Assembly: GCA_009746045.1 (NCBI GenBank)
Contig: RPFO01002233.1
Span: 2,501-29,944 of the forward strand
Source: Mesostigma viride
Taxonomy: Eukaryota; Streptophyta; Mesostigmatophyceae; Mesostigmatales; Mesostigmataceae
DNA length: 27,444 nucleotides
Reading direction: 5' to 3'
In this document: in pieces, positions 16,477-24,028 of the stretch
Position numbering within the stretch: the stretch's first letter is position 1
Layout of the letters: each line of letters starts with the position of its first letter
Made by a program: the position numbers and the translations under genes
Notes under the pieces: generated by a model
What the model was told of the DNA's origin: nothing
The model's database searches: none
The model's input: the letters and a program-made list of their open reading frames with translations, nothing else

Positions 16477-17019
16477 GGACACCGGTGGCGCGCACAGCGC
16501 AGGAGCGTGAGGAGGAGGCCATAGCTGAGGAGCGTCCAGCGGCTTCTTCCGGCAGCACCAGCGCTTGAGCCTGTTTTCCTTGTCTATCGCCTGTTTTGTA
16601 TTGCCATCCCACTGTATATAATGCCTCGTGGCAAACCGGGAGACGGCGACAAGGGCGAGATGGAGGCACCGGCTGGAGCAAGCCAGGAGCCTCGGCAAGA
16701 CAAGGAGCAGCTGGTGGGGGAGGCGATCCCAGCCAGCGAGGGCGATGGGGGAAAGAGACCAGGCAGCAAGAGACGGCACGAAGACTCGGTGGAGGAGACG
16801 CGCAAGGCGCGGGCGCTAGGAGCATCTGATGCGATAACGGTGGCGAATGGGCAACCTGCCGTGGAGAAGCGTAAGAGGGACACCTCCGCTGACGGCAATG
16901 GTAAGAGGCCTCACGTGGATGTGCTCTCCCCTGTGCTTGCTGGCCCAAGTGGCGTTGTTACTGTGACACCCACTGTGGTGGAGCCGGTGAAGCGCTGCCA
17001 GGGTCGAGACCTCACATGA
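16477..17019 (+). pseudogene. ORF1 3' fragment, copy B
   Basis: Homologous to the last third of ORF1 of copy A. An extra base (GCGTCCAGCGG against GCGCCAGCGG) breaks the frame upstream of MPRGK. From ATG 16621 a clean 132-residue frame remains and ends in TGA overlapping the gag start (17016-17019). TGTATATAATG precedes this Met, so it might be a usable start. The tail is basic, with KRPGSKRR and KRKR clusters. Confidence 0.6.
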
Positions 17020-17978
17020 GTGCAGTCACGCTTATGAATGGACAAAAGCCTCTTAACCCACCACTAGCACAGGAAGCTCTAGACAAGTGGCTAGAGGACA
17101 TGGAGCTGGTTGTGCTCTCCGTGGACCCCACTGTCAACCTAGTGCAAGTGTTTCACTCGTCCACGTGCAACAGGGACTCGTCAGAGCGTGTCAGGGAAAA
17201 GGCTAGGACTGGTGTCAAGGATAAGCTAACCTGGGCACAGTTCCTGGATGGGTTGAGGGAGGAGTTCTCTGACAAGGTTCTCAACCTCACCAACTACTAT
17301 AAACATCAGTATGACACCTTTGAGATAGTGGGCCCTGTGGCAGAGGAATGGGCTAGGCTCAACCGTATCAGAGACAAGGGGGCCAAGTATGGCTTCCTGG
17401 TCACAGATAGGGCCTTGGCAGACTATTTCCTGGACCGTATGGGTTTGAGTGTGGATGGGAGGAACAGTGCCCGCATGTTTCTTAACCAGACTGATGGCTC
17501 CTTGCGTGCTCTGGAGCTTGTAATCCTCAGCATAAGGAAGCCAGATCCTGCCTGCAAAGCTATCCAGTCCCATGGCAGCAATGCCACCTCCGCTGTGCAG
17601 GGCCAAGGTGATGTCCCCGGGTACCCAGCCCGTGATGGGGCAAGGCCCAACAAGCGTAAGCGCTTCAGGCGCCAGAGGCAGGGGGCTCAGGGTGGCAAGG
17701 GTGCAGGTTCCCAAGGAGGGGTTGGGAGCCAGCAAGCTGGTGGTCAGCAGGGTAAGGGTGGCCAAGGGCAAGGCAAGGGCCAAGCTCAAGGCAACCAGGG
17801 CAAGCAGGGTGGACAGTCTCAGGGAGGCCAGGGAAGCCTGGCAAGGGTGGGGCTGGGTCTGGGAAGAAGGGTGGAGCATGCTTTGTGTGTGGCAAGGAAG
17901 GTCACTGGCGTCGTGAGTGTCCTGACAGGAAGGCCAAGCCTGCTGGGGCAGGGGGCCAGTCTGGGCAGCAGTGACTAG
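17016..17978 (+). CDS. Gag of copia copy B
   Basis: 320-residue frame starting at ATG within the ATGA overlap with ORF1. Residues 1-195 hold a Gag core, including KLTWAQFLDGLREEFSD and a helical pattern up to LELVILSIRKPD. Residues 205-290 are basic and then Gly/Gln-rich (RPNKRKRFRRQRQ, then GQGKG repeats), as in nucleic-acid-binding Gag tails. The CCHC knuckle CFVCGKEGHWRREC starts at 17879 but in the -1 frame, which ends at 17974. The -1 frame is blocked upstream by TAA at 17753, so the shift must happen between 17756 and 17879. No perfect slippery heptamer is evident there. Confidence 0.8.
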   Translation: MSAVTLMNGQKPLNPPLAQEALDKWLEDMELVVLSVDPTVNLVQVFHSSTCNRDSSERVREKARTGVKDKLTWAQFLDGLREEFSDKVLNLTNYYKHQYDTFEIVGPVAEEWARLNRIRDKGAKYGFLVTDRALADYFLDRMGLSVDGRNSARMFLNQTDGSLRALELVILSIRKPDPACKAIQSHGSNATSAVQGQGDVPGYPARDGARPNKRKRFRRQRQGAQGGKGAGSQGGVGSQQAGGQQGKGGQGQGKGQAQGNQGKQGGQSQGGQGSLARVGLGLGRRVEHALCVARKVTGVVSVLTGRPSLLGQGASLGSSD

Positions 17979-18022
17979 CTACATCATCCCCTGTAAATAG
18001 TCAATCACCCCTTGGGGAAGGT

Positions 18023-18601
18023 GTGTGGATGTACATAAGGATGGGGGTGTGCCCCTTGTGCAGCACCAAGGGTGTAAAGATGTTGTTCTTCCACTGGATT
18101 GCAATAACAATGCTGCAGCTGAATTCCCTATGCCTCATGCAGGTGGTGGGTCTCCAGCAGGTGCTGGCCTGGAGGGCCAAGGACCTTGCTGGAAGGGCCT
18201 GGAGCGGTCCAGGGTGCAGGACCTGGCTTGGGGAGTCAGGATGGCCTGCAGGAAGCCCTGGAACCTCAGGAGTGGATCATGTGTCCCCACACACGGTTCA
18301 GACGTCTCGCCAGGTCAGTACTGACAGAGTGCTGAGCTATGCTGAGGCTGGCCATAGATTGCATCATATGTTTGGGCATTCTGGGCAGGCAGCAATGTTT
18401 GCTTGGAAGCTAGGTAGGGAGCCTTTGTGGGAGGCATGCCAGGCTGCTGCTGAGAACTGTGGTTGCCAGGAGAATGCTGTTCACCCACCTCAGTCCCATG
18501 CTAGGGAGCCTGCTAGGGAGCGTGGCGACATCCAGATGGATATCCAGCATATCAGGGGCTTGTATATATTGGTGGGTGGACAGGTTCAGCAGATAGGCTG
18601 A
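18023..18601 (+). pseudogene. Integrase N-terminal domain, copy B, truncated by indels
   Basis: Contains the zinc-binding pattern (HH at 114-115, H119, C146, C148) and the first catalytic Asp (D173 in QMD). It then runs into GGQVQQIG and a stop because CA is missing before GTGGACAGG compared with copy A. The first Met is arbitrary. A second frame (18025-18324) is open over the same start and may be the real one for the first part, but shows no protease motif. Confidence 0.7.
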
Positions 18602-18618
18602 TAGACGTTCTGCCTGGT

Positions 18619-20637
18619 ATGCAGGAGCACCACTTGTTGTTGGGTATGAAGGCCCTGATCCCAGGCTTTGGGGTGTGCAAGAGTGTGCAGGCAGACTTGC
18701 AGTTTGACTGTTTGCTCAAGCATCAGGACCAGCTGCCTTGTAAGCTGGTAGTAGTCCCCAGGGAGAGTCATGGGCAGCAAGGGGCTGTAGAGAGATCCAT
18801 ACGTGAAGTGAAGACAGTGGTGCTAGCAGCAGAGTCAGTGCCACTTGTGGCATCTGCCTTAGAGAGGGCAGCCTGGTGTAAGGGGATAGAAGAGCAGCTG
18901 AACCACAGGGTTAACTATTACTTTGATGGTGTGGCTGTCTCTCCCCTGGCCCTGCAGTATAGCTTGTTACCTGAGAACGTGGTGCAGGCCAGTCTTAGGA
19001 AGGCAGATAGGTTATTTGCCCAGCTGAGACGTAAGGACAAGAACTGGAATGTGCTGAGGCCTCAGGTGGGGCTGAAGGTCAGGATGTGGAAGGAACCATC
19101 TATTCCAGGCAAGCGGGGGAAGTGGCAGGATGGGGTTGTCACTCGTGTGGAAGAAGCTAACAGATCTTGCCTGGTGGCTTTGGAAAAGGATCCAAGGCAC
19201 GTGTACAGGTTGTCCTGGGCTCATGTCAAGGAAAGAAGGCCACATGCAATCTGGCCTGCAGACGGGCCAGGCCCTCCCAGCTGGGTTGAGGAGCCAGGCC
19301 AGAGCCAGGCAGCAGCAGCTAACAATCCTCTGGTGGTGGATGATGGTCTGTCCCTGCTGGAAGATGACGAGCAGGAGGAGGCTGCTGAAGCAACTGTCAC
19401 AAGGCCAGAGGGGACGGGGCAGCCACCTAAGGCCCGGGGGCCTCTCATGGCGGACGTCATCCGAGCACTCATGCGCAGCAAACATGATCCCAAGGTATCC
19501 AAGCTCACGGGGTGGGGGTCGTGCTGGGCAGCTACAATGGAGGTAGATACCAACTCACAGGTGTCTGTCATCAGGGAAGAGGATGCTGTAGGCTTACAGA
19601 TGTCCCATCCCAGTTGCCTTGCTGTGTCTGATTTCTCAGGAAAGGTGTCCATGAAGATCCTTGGGGAAGTGAGTGTGCCTATCTTAGGGGTGCCCACCAC
19701 GTTCTGTGTGGTAGAGGGCTATAAGGGGCCTGCCATTCTGGGACAGAACTTCTTGTGCATGCCAGGGGTTACTTTGACCTCTGATGAGTTGGCACTAGAA
19801 GGCAGGGGCAGCCTCCCCCTTGAAAGATATCACTATTCCCAGGGTCTTGCAGTGGCGGTGAAGGCTGTTAGGAGTCAGCCAGCTGAGGGTCCTCAGAGTC
19901 AGGAGCCCATAGCTGAGGACTTGTTGATAATCCCAACCACCTTTGATCCAAGGCAGTTAGGGGTAAACAGGTACCAGATAGCTGCTCACAGTCCTATTCC
20001 CTGGCGCCAGCTAGTCGAGATGATGCAGAGCCCCAAGATGGCTAAGGCATGGACTCTTGGCTTTGTTGCTTCTGGGCATGAGTGGATAGTTTCCAACTGT
20101 GCAGAACCTGTGGATGAGCTGCCAGAAGTTCACCAGCTGCTCAGATTGATGTTTGTCCTCAAGCTCAAGGAGGTTGATGGTGTCCAGGTGCCACATGTCA
20201 GACCAGTTGTAACCGAGTATCATGGCACTGGCCAGTTGTTAGATGAGGAGCTCTATACTCCAGGGATGCTGCATGACACGTGGAGGATTCTGCTGTGTAT
20301 ATTTCTGTCTTTTCTGGTTAAGGGTGTGCCCTATAGCTCTGTGCTGATTGATTTCAAGAGGGCTTTTCTCAAGGGTGACCAAGATCAGGCTAGGCAGACT
20401 TGGAGAGATATCCCTCCTTTCTTTGTGACTGTACCTGCTGTATGGAGAGCAGAGATAAAGGCCAGGTACCTGAGAATTCTGAAAGGGTTGGAAGGTCTCA
20501 GGTCCAGTCCCATTATCTGGAGAAAGAGCCTAGAGAAATTCTTGAAGAATACTTGTGGGTTCTGTGTCTCCAGTGGATCCCTGTTTGTTCCAAGGGTCCT
20601 ACAATGGCCTTCCTGTCTTTGCCTCACTGCATGGTGA
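18619..20637 (+). CDS. Integrase core, retropepsin-like domain and RT N-terminal part, copy B
   Basis: 672-residue frame, internal Met as first codon. Integrase Asp26 and Glu58 are 32 residues apart. Integrase C-terminal region follows at about 140-210, then an acidic linker at 245-258. Retropepsin-like domain at about 300-395: D310-T311-N312-S313 in MEVDTNSQVSVI, flap-like region 335-365, ILGQNFL 373-379. RT from about 440, with D578 in LIDFKRAFLKGD and SSPIIW at 629-634. The frame runs through these domains without a stop, which is the strongest sign that PR lies between IN and RT in one polyprotein. It ends out of frame with the RT catalytic turn, which follows at +1. Confidence 0.8.
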   Translation: MQEHHLLLGMKALIPGFGVCKSVQADLQFDCLLKHQDQLPCKLVVVPRESHGQQGAVERSIREVKTVVLAAESVPLVASALERAAWCKGIEEQLNHRVNYYFDGVAVSPLALQYSLLPENVVQASLRKADRLFAQLRRKDKNWNVLRPQVGLKVRMWKEPSIPGKRGKWQDGVVTRVEEANRSCLVALEKDPRHVYRLSWAHVKERRPHAIWPADGPGPPSWVEEPGQSQAAAANNPLVVDDGLSLLEDDEQEEAAEATVTRPEGTGQPPKARGPLMADVIRALMRSKHDPKVSKLTGWGSCWAATMEVDTNSQVSVIREEDAVGLQMSHPSCLAVSDFSGKVSMKILGEVSVPILGVPTTFCVVEGYKGPAILGQNFLCMPGVTLTSDELALEGRGSLPLERYHYSQGLAVAVKAVRSQPAEGPQSQEPIAEDLLIIPTTFDPRQLGVNRYQIAAHSPIPWRQLVEMMQSPKMAKAWTLGFVASGHEWIVSNCAEPVDELPEVHQLLRLMFVLKLKEVDGVQVPHVRPVVTEYHGTGQLLDEELYTPGMLHDTWRILLCIFLSFLVKGVPYSSVLIDFKRAFLKGDQDQARQTWRDIPPFFVTVPAVWRAEIKARYLRILKGLEGLRSSPIIWRKSLEKFLKNTCGFCVSSGSLFVPRVLQWPSCLCLTAW

Positions 20638-21538
20638 TGACCTGCATCTCATAGGTCCACCAGACTGGGTTGAGGCTGTCTTGGCTAAGATCCAGAAGCG
20701 GTTTGAGCTGGGTAAGATACAGCACATGGTGGAGAATGAGCCTATGGTCTTCTGTGGCATGCAGGCTACGTTGTTCCAAGCCAAGGGCTCGTGGTTCATC
20801 AGGATGGAGGGTGGTAAGGACTACCCACAGCAGATTGTAGATGCATTGCAGGAGCCCATCACGCAGGCTAGGTGTGCTACCATCAGGGGCATGCTGGCAT
20901 GGCTTGCAAGTATATGTGCCCCTGACTTGCTGGTTCTGAGTCGACTTACTGATTCCCAGCTGGTTGAGGTGGGTGCTGAGAGTGTGGTGCAGGCTGTCAT
21001 GATGTCTCCCCCTCTCATACTGGGTCCTGTGGATTTGTACAAGCCCCTTGACATGGTTCTCTATGTGGACAGTTCTATGGACAATAGGAAGGTCACAGAG
21101 GTCAGGGGCCGGGCAGCAGCATTAGTTACCCTGGAGCAAGATCACACCTCACTTGTTACCTGGTACAGTCGGTTGCAGAACAGGGTTACACCCAGCAGTG
21201 ATATTGCTGAGTGCAGGGCAATCTGTGAAGGGCTGCATACTGCTCTTTACTTGAGGGAGCTCTTCTACCAGCTATGTCAAGTGGCTTCCTGTAGGTTGCA
21301 GCTGCACACACTGGTGAGGACTGATAGCATGGGCATGGTGCAATTTGTGCACAGGCAGCTGGCCAGGAGCAGGGACCTTGACTACTTGTTGCTCAAGGAG
21401 ATGTCCTACCTAGCTCACATTGAACATGTGCCTGGTGTGGACAACCCTGCAGATGCCCTCACCAAGCTGGAGGAGAAGGCGGAGAGGCAGTACCCCCTGC
21501 TCCGTGGGCTCATGGACCCCTTACACGGGCGGCCATAG
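20555..21538 (+). CDS. Copia-type RT C-terminal part and RNase H, copy B
   Basis: 327-residue frame identical in layout to 7718-8701: VDPCLF, HGDD at 26-29, RNase H D172, E219, D257 and PADALTK. It overlaps the upstream frame by 83 bases at +1. The stop at 21536-21538 is followed by a 1-kb noncoding region. Because A and B agree through the domain, the HGDD motif is not a random change in one copy. Confidence 0.82.
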   Translation: MGSVSPVDPCLFQGSYNGLPVFASLHGDDLHLIGPPDWVEAVLAKIQKRFELGKIQHMVENEPMVFCGMQATLFQAKGSWFIRMEGGKDYPQQIVDALQEPITQARCATIRGMLAWLASICAPDLLVLSRLTDSQLVEVGAESVVQAVMMSPPLILGPVDLYKPLDMVLYVDSSMDNRKVTEVRGRAAALVTLEQDHTSLVTWYSRLQNRVTPSSDIAECRAICEGLHTALYLRELFYQLCQVASCRLQLHTLVRTDSMGMVQFVHRQLARSRDLDYLLLKEMSYLAHIEHVPGVDNPADALTKLEEKAERQYPLLRGLMDPLHGRP

Positions 21539-22520
21539 AGACCAGGCCTTGCTTCAGCTTGGGTGCCCCCAGTGGGCTGCTTGACCAAAGTACCAAGTGG
21601 TGACTGGTGCTTACTGGTTGACAGCCGGTCCTTCAGGGTTAGGTACACCCTCCTGGACAGGAGTTGGTGTGGAATGTCACTCCTACCAGCTGAGAATCAT
21701 GCCTGGCCCTCCCCATGGGGTTCAGAAGAGTCGCCAGGACTTAAGTCGACGCCTTTGGCCTCAAACAGTTAGGCCATGCAAGGGCAACCCGAATGTTGGT
21801 TCTTACAGGTTGCTGTATATATGTTTTCTAGTGCTTGTTTCCAACCTGTTGCTAATAAAGAACCTGGTTGTGTGACCATGTGGAACATGGTTGCCAGGGG
21901 GCCACATTCTGGGTTATATAATGCTTGAATAAAACATAATCATGTCATGTCATTCTCATGTTGTTCCATGGTTGTAATGTTTCTCTTGTGTAAAGTTCCA
22001 GGTCACCTATAAACCTGGAGGTTGGGGTGGGGTTCAATTCCCCAGCAGAGCCACAGCCTGGCATGAGTGATTCCTGGGCTTAACACCCAGTGAAGACATG
22101 GGCTCCCCAAGGAGGCAGTATTTGTAGGTGCTACCTGAGTTCTTTGAGCAAAGGGAAAGGCTGGCCAAGGCGGGCGCCATAAGAACGGGCGCCTGTGATA
22201 ACTGTGAAAGATCAGGAACTCACAATAGTACGTTCTTGGCATCCTGTAATCCCAGCCATTGGACTAGGTAATGTGCCTTGACTTTAATCAGCACCAAGTT
22301 CCCAAGGAAAGGTTGGGAGCTGACCAAGGGGTCAGGGGATAACCTGGGGTGACCTCTGATTCACTGGCCAGTACACCTAGCCTGGTCCAAGGGCAGATAT
22401 GTTGTTACCCAAAGGAGGCAGGAACCTGGGCCCTCAAAGGTCTGATCAACCTCAAGGGACCAAGCGGTCTGTGGCTGAGTGGGCACAAGCAAGGTTAGGT
22501 TTTTTCAAGCTGGTCCAGCT
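21539..22520 (+). other. Long 3' noncoding region of copy B
   Basis: Near-identical to the reverse complement of 6736-7717. AATAAA signals lie at 21854-21859 and 21928-21933. GGGGTTCAATTCCCC at about 22029-22043 looks like a tRNA B box with a perfect stem, but no A box or cloverleaf accompanies it. No sense ORF is convincing. Confidence 0.6.
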
Positions 22521-22540
22521 CCAAAAGAAGAAAGGGTTGG
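22521..22540 (+). promoter_or_regulatory. Polypurine tract of copia copy B
   Basis: CCAAAAGAAGAAAGGGTTGG directly precedes LTR4, matching the tract of copy A. Confidence 0.8.
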
Positions 22541-23188
22541 AGTTAGCATTTTGGGCAACCAATATGCTAAGTGGATGCAGTTTGGAAAGACCTTTCCAAC
22601 GCCGTGCTGACCGCCTGAAACAGACAAGGGACAAGAAAGATATGAGGTCCCGAAGTCCTAGCCGTCCGTGGCCGACTAGGTACAGTCCTCTGGTGTAGTG
22701 GACAGGACACGTGGCAGGCCGTGCCTGCGCAGGCTTAGCCTGACTATCACGTGACTGTGGTCCACGTAGACCAGAGGAGCAGCAGCCTGTGACTGGTGGA
22801 CTACAGGAACTGGCACAGGTCTGCAAGGATACTAGGCCTTGCAGGCTTGTGACAGGTCCTGTACTTCCTAGGTTGCAGAGTCTAGGCAAATCCAGTTCGT
22901 CCTGGCTCTGCACTGATGCCAGTGGACGTTGAGGATTTGCTTGCCTGCCTGCACGTGCCTCGTCACACCGATGGGAACGAGGAACAACGCAAAGGATATA
23001 GCTTGGTCATGGGGGATGACCAGCTATCTTGGCAAGCACGAACCGAGGCTCACACATTGGTCGTGGAACCGCTCACCGTGGTCGTGGCTTGGTGCACGGG
23101 TTAAAAGGTTGCTGCCTTTGCAACTTTGGCTCATCCCGTTGTGTGGCGCGAGAGACCAGGAACTCACAGTTCTGGCTGTTCGCTAACT
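22541..23188 (+). repeat. LTR4: 3' LTR of copy B, shared with remnant D
   Basis: 648 bp, AGTTAGC to GCTAACT, reverse complement of LTR1. It is followed by CGTACTATTG, the first ten bases of the family's 5' internal region, so the same LTR also stands as the 5' LTR of remnant D. Confidence 0.87.
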
Positions 23189-23288
23189 CGTACTATTGGG
23201 GTAAAGGTTGGGAGCTGACCAAGGGGTCAGGGGATAACCTGGGGTGACCTCTGATTCACTGGCCAGTACACCTAGCCTGGTCCAAGGG
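23189..23288 (+). other. Remnant D: internal region reduced to about 100 bases
   Basis: 23189-23198 equals the first ten bases of the 5' leader. After a short joint, 23204-23288 equals 22308 onward of the 3' noncoding region. Everything between, including all genes, is missing, and so is the polypurine tract. The joint to LTR5 is at the shared AGATATG. Confidence 0.75.
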
Positions 23289-23843
23289 AAGATATGAGGT
23301 CCCGAAGTCCTAGCCGTCCGTGGCCGACTGAGGTACAGTCCTCTGGTGTAGTGGACAGGACACGTGGCAGGCCGTGCCTGCGCAGGCTTAGCCTGACTAT
23401 CACGTGACTGTGGTCCACGTAGACCAGAAGAGCAGCAGCCTGTGACTGGTGGGCTACAGGAACTGGCACAGGTCTGCAAGGATACTAGGCCTTGCAGGCT
23501 TGTGACAGGTCCTGTACTTCCTAGGTTGCAGAGTCTAGGCAAATCCAGTTCGTCCTGGCTCTGCACTGATGCCAGTGGACGTTGAGGATTTGCTTGCCTG
23601 CCTGCACGTGCCTCGTCACACCGATGGGAACGAGGAACAACGCAAAGGATATAGCAATTGGTCATGGGGGATGACCAGCTATCTTGGCAAGCACGAACCG
23701 AGGCTCACACATTGGTCGTGGAACCGCTCACCGTGGTCGTGGCTTGGTGCACGGGTTAAAAGGTTGCTGCCTTTGCAACTTTGGCTCATCCCGTTGTGTG
23801 GCGCGAGAGACCAGGAACTCACAGTTCTGGCTGTTCGCTAACT
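23289..23843 (+). repeat. LTR5: LTR missing its first 96 bp
   Basis: Starts AAGATATGAGG, equal to 22637 in LTR4, and runs to the complete end GCTAACT at 23837-23843. It has the diagnostic bases of LTR2 and LTR3 (AGAAGAG, ACTGAGGTAC) plus private changes such as ATAGCAATTGGTC in the hairpin region. Confidence 0.82.
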
Positions 23844-23852
23844 CGTGCCTCA
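23844..23852. other. 9-nt filler between LTR5 and the gypsy gag duplication
   Basis: CGTGCCTCA is neither LTR nor the gypsy sequence that precedes the duplicated segment on the left (AGCGTC before GGGCACG). The first three bases could be leftover 5' internal sequence (CGTACT). Such short filler is typical of end joining. Confidence 0.55.
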
Positions 23853-24028
23853 GGGCACGCTCACCCGCACTGGGAGCTGTGCGCATATTTCGCGCCGGTG
23901 GTGGCCTCGAGGCCATTTGCGGGGAGGCCGCTTGGAAATTGTTGCGTTGCACAGGCGGGGCCTGGTCCAGCGGAGGGAGATCAGGGCACTCACGTTTGAT
24001 GTGCCCCACGCGATTGCAGTGGTAGCAC
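23853..24028. repeat. 176-bp direct duplication flanking the nested block (right copy)
   Basis: Identical to 5892-6067. On this side gag continues normally upstream from 24029, so the zinc knuckle is intact here. Confidence 0.9.

Larger units (their letters stand above)
16477..23188 (+). mobile_element. Copia-type retrotransposon copy B, 5'-truncated
   Basis: Mirror image of copy A from inside ORF1 to the end of the 3' LTR. It lacks the 5' LTR and about the first 350 codons of ORF1. Gag core is intact here, unlike in A. Integrase is broken around 18575-18600, where GTGGACAGG lacks the preceding CA of copy A and GGC is inserted soon after. Its 3' LTR (LTR4) serves as 5' LTR for remnant D. Confidence 0.83.
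16477..23188. repeat. Right arm of 6.7-kb inverted repeat
   Basis: Reverse complement of 6068-12776 apart from scattered differences. Lengths are 6712 and 6709 bases. Such a palindrome is expected to be unstable and to fold when transcribed across. Confidence 0.88.
6068..23843. mobile_element. Nested mosaic of copia-type retrotransposon copies with five LTRs
   Basis: Order on the plus strand: LTR1, copy A internal (minus), LTR2, LTR3 lacking its outer 41 bp, fragment C (minus), 15-nt filler, copy B internal (plus), LTR4, 10 nt of 5' internal sequence, about 90 nt of 3' internal sequence, LTR5 lacking its first 96 bp. Both outer edges are complete LTR ends (AGTTAGC on the left, GCTAACT on the right), but no short target duplication flanks the block or copy A. 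The flanks instead show a 176-bp duplication and 9 nt of filler. Several joints are at short repeats. The array therefore looks assembled from several cDNA pieces. Confidence 0.85.

Noticed and set aside
14915-16948. 677-residue minus-strand ORF across fragment C
   Set aside because: It reads antisense to ORF1 of copy B, then through the joint into the protease/RT piece of C, then into LTR3. It is an accidental frame across breakpoints. Only its middle is real coding remnant and is annotated as such.
22020-22050. tRNA-like B box GGGGTTCAATTCCCC
   Set aside because: No matching A box, anticodon arm or acceptor stem could be built around it in either orientation.
6068-23843. One large DNA transposon with long terminal inverted repeats
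   Set aside because: The block does have inverted ends, but these are complete LTRs of an element with gag, integrase, protease, RT and RNase H. No DNA-transposon transposase is present.
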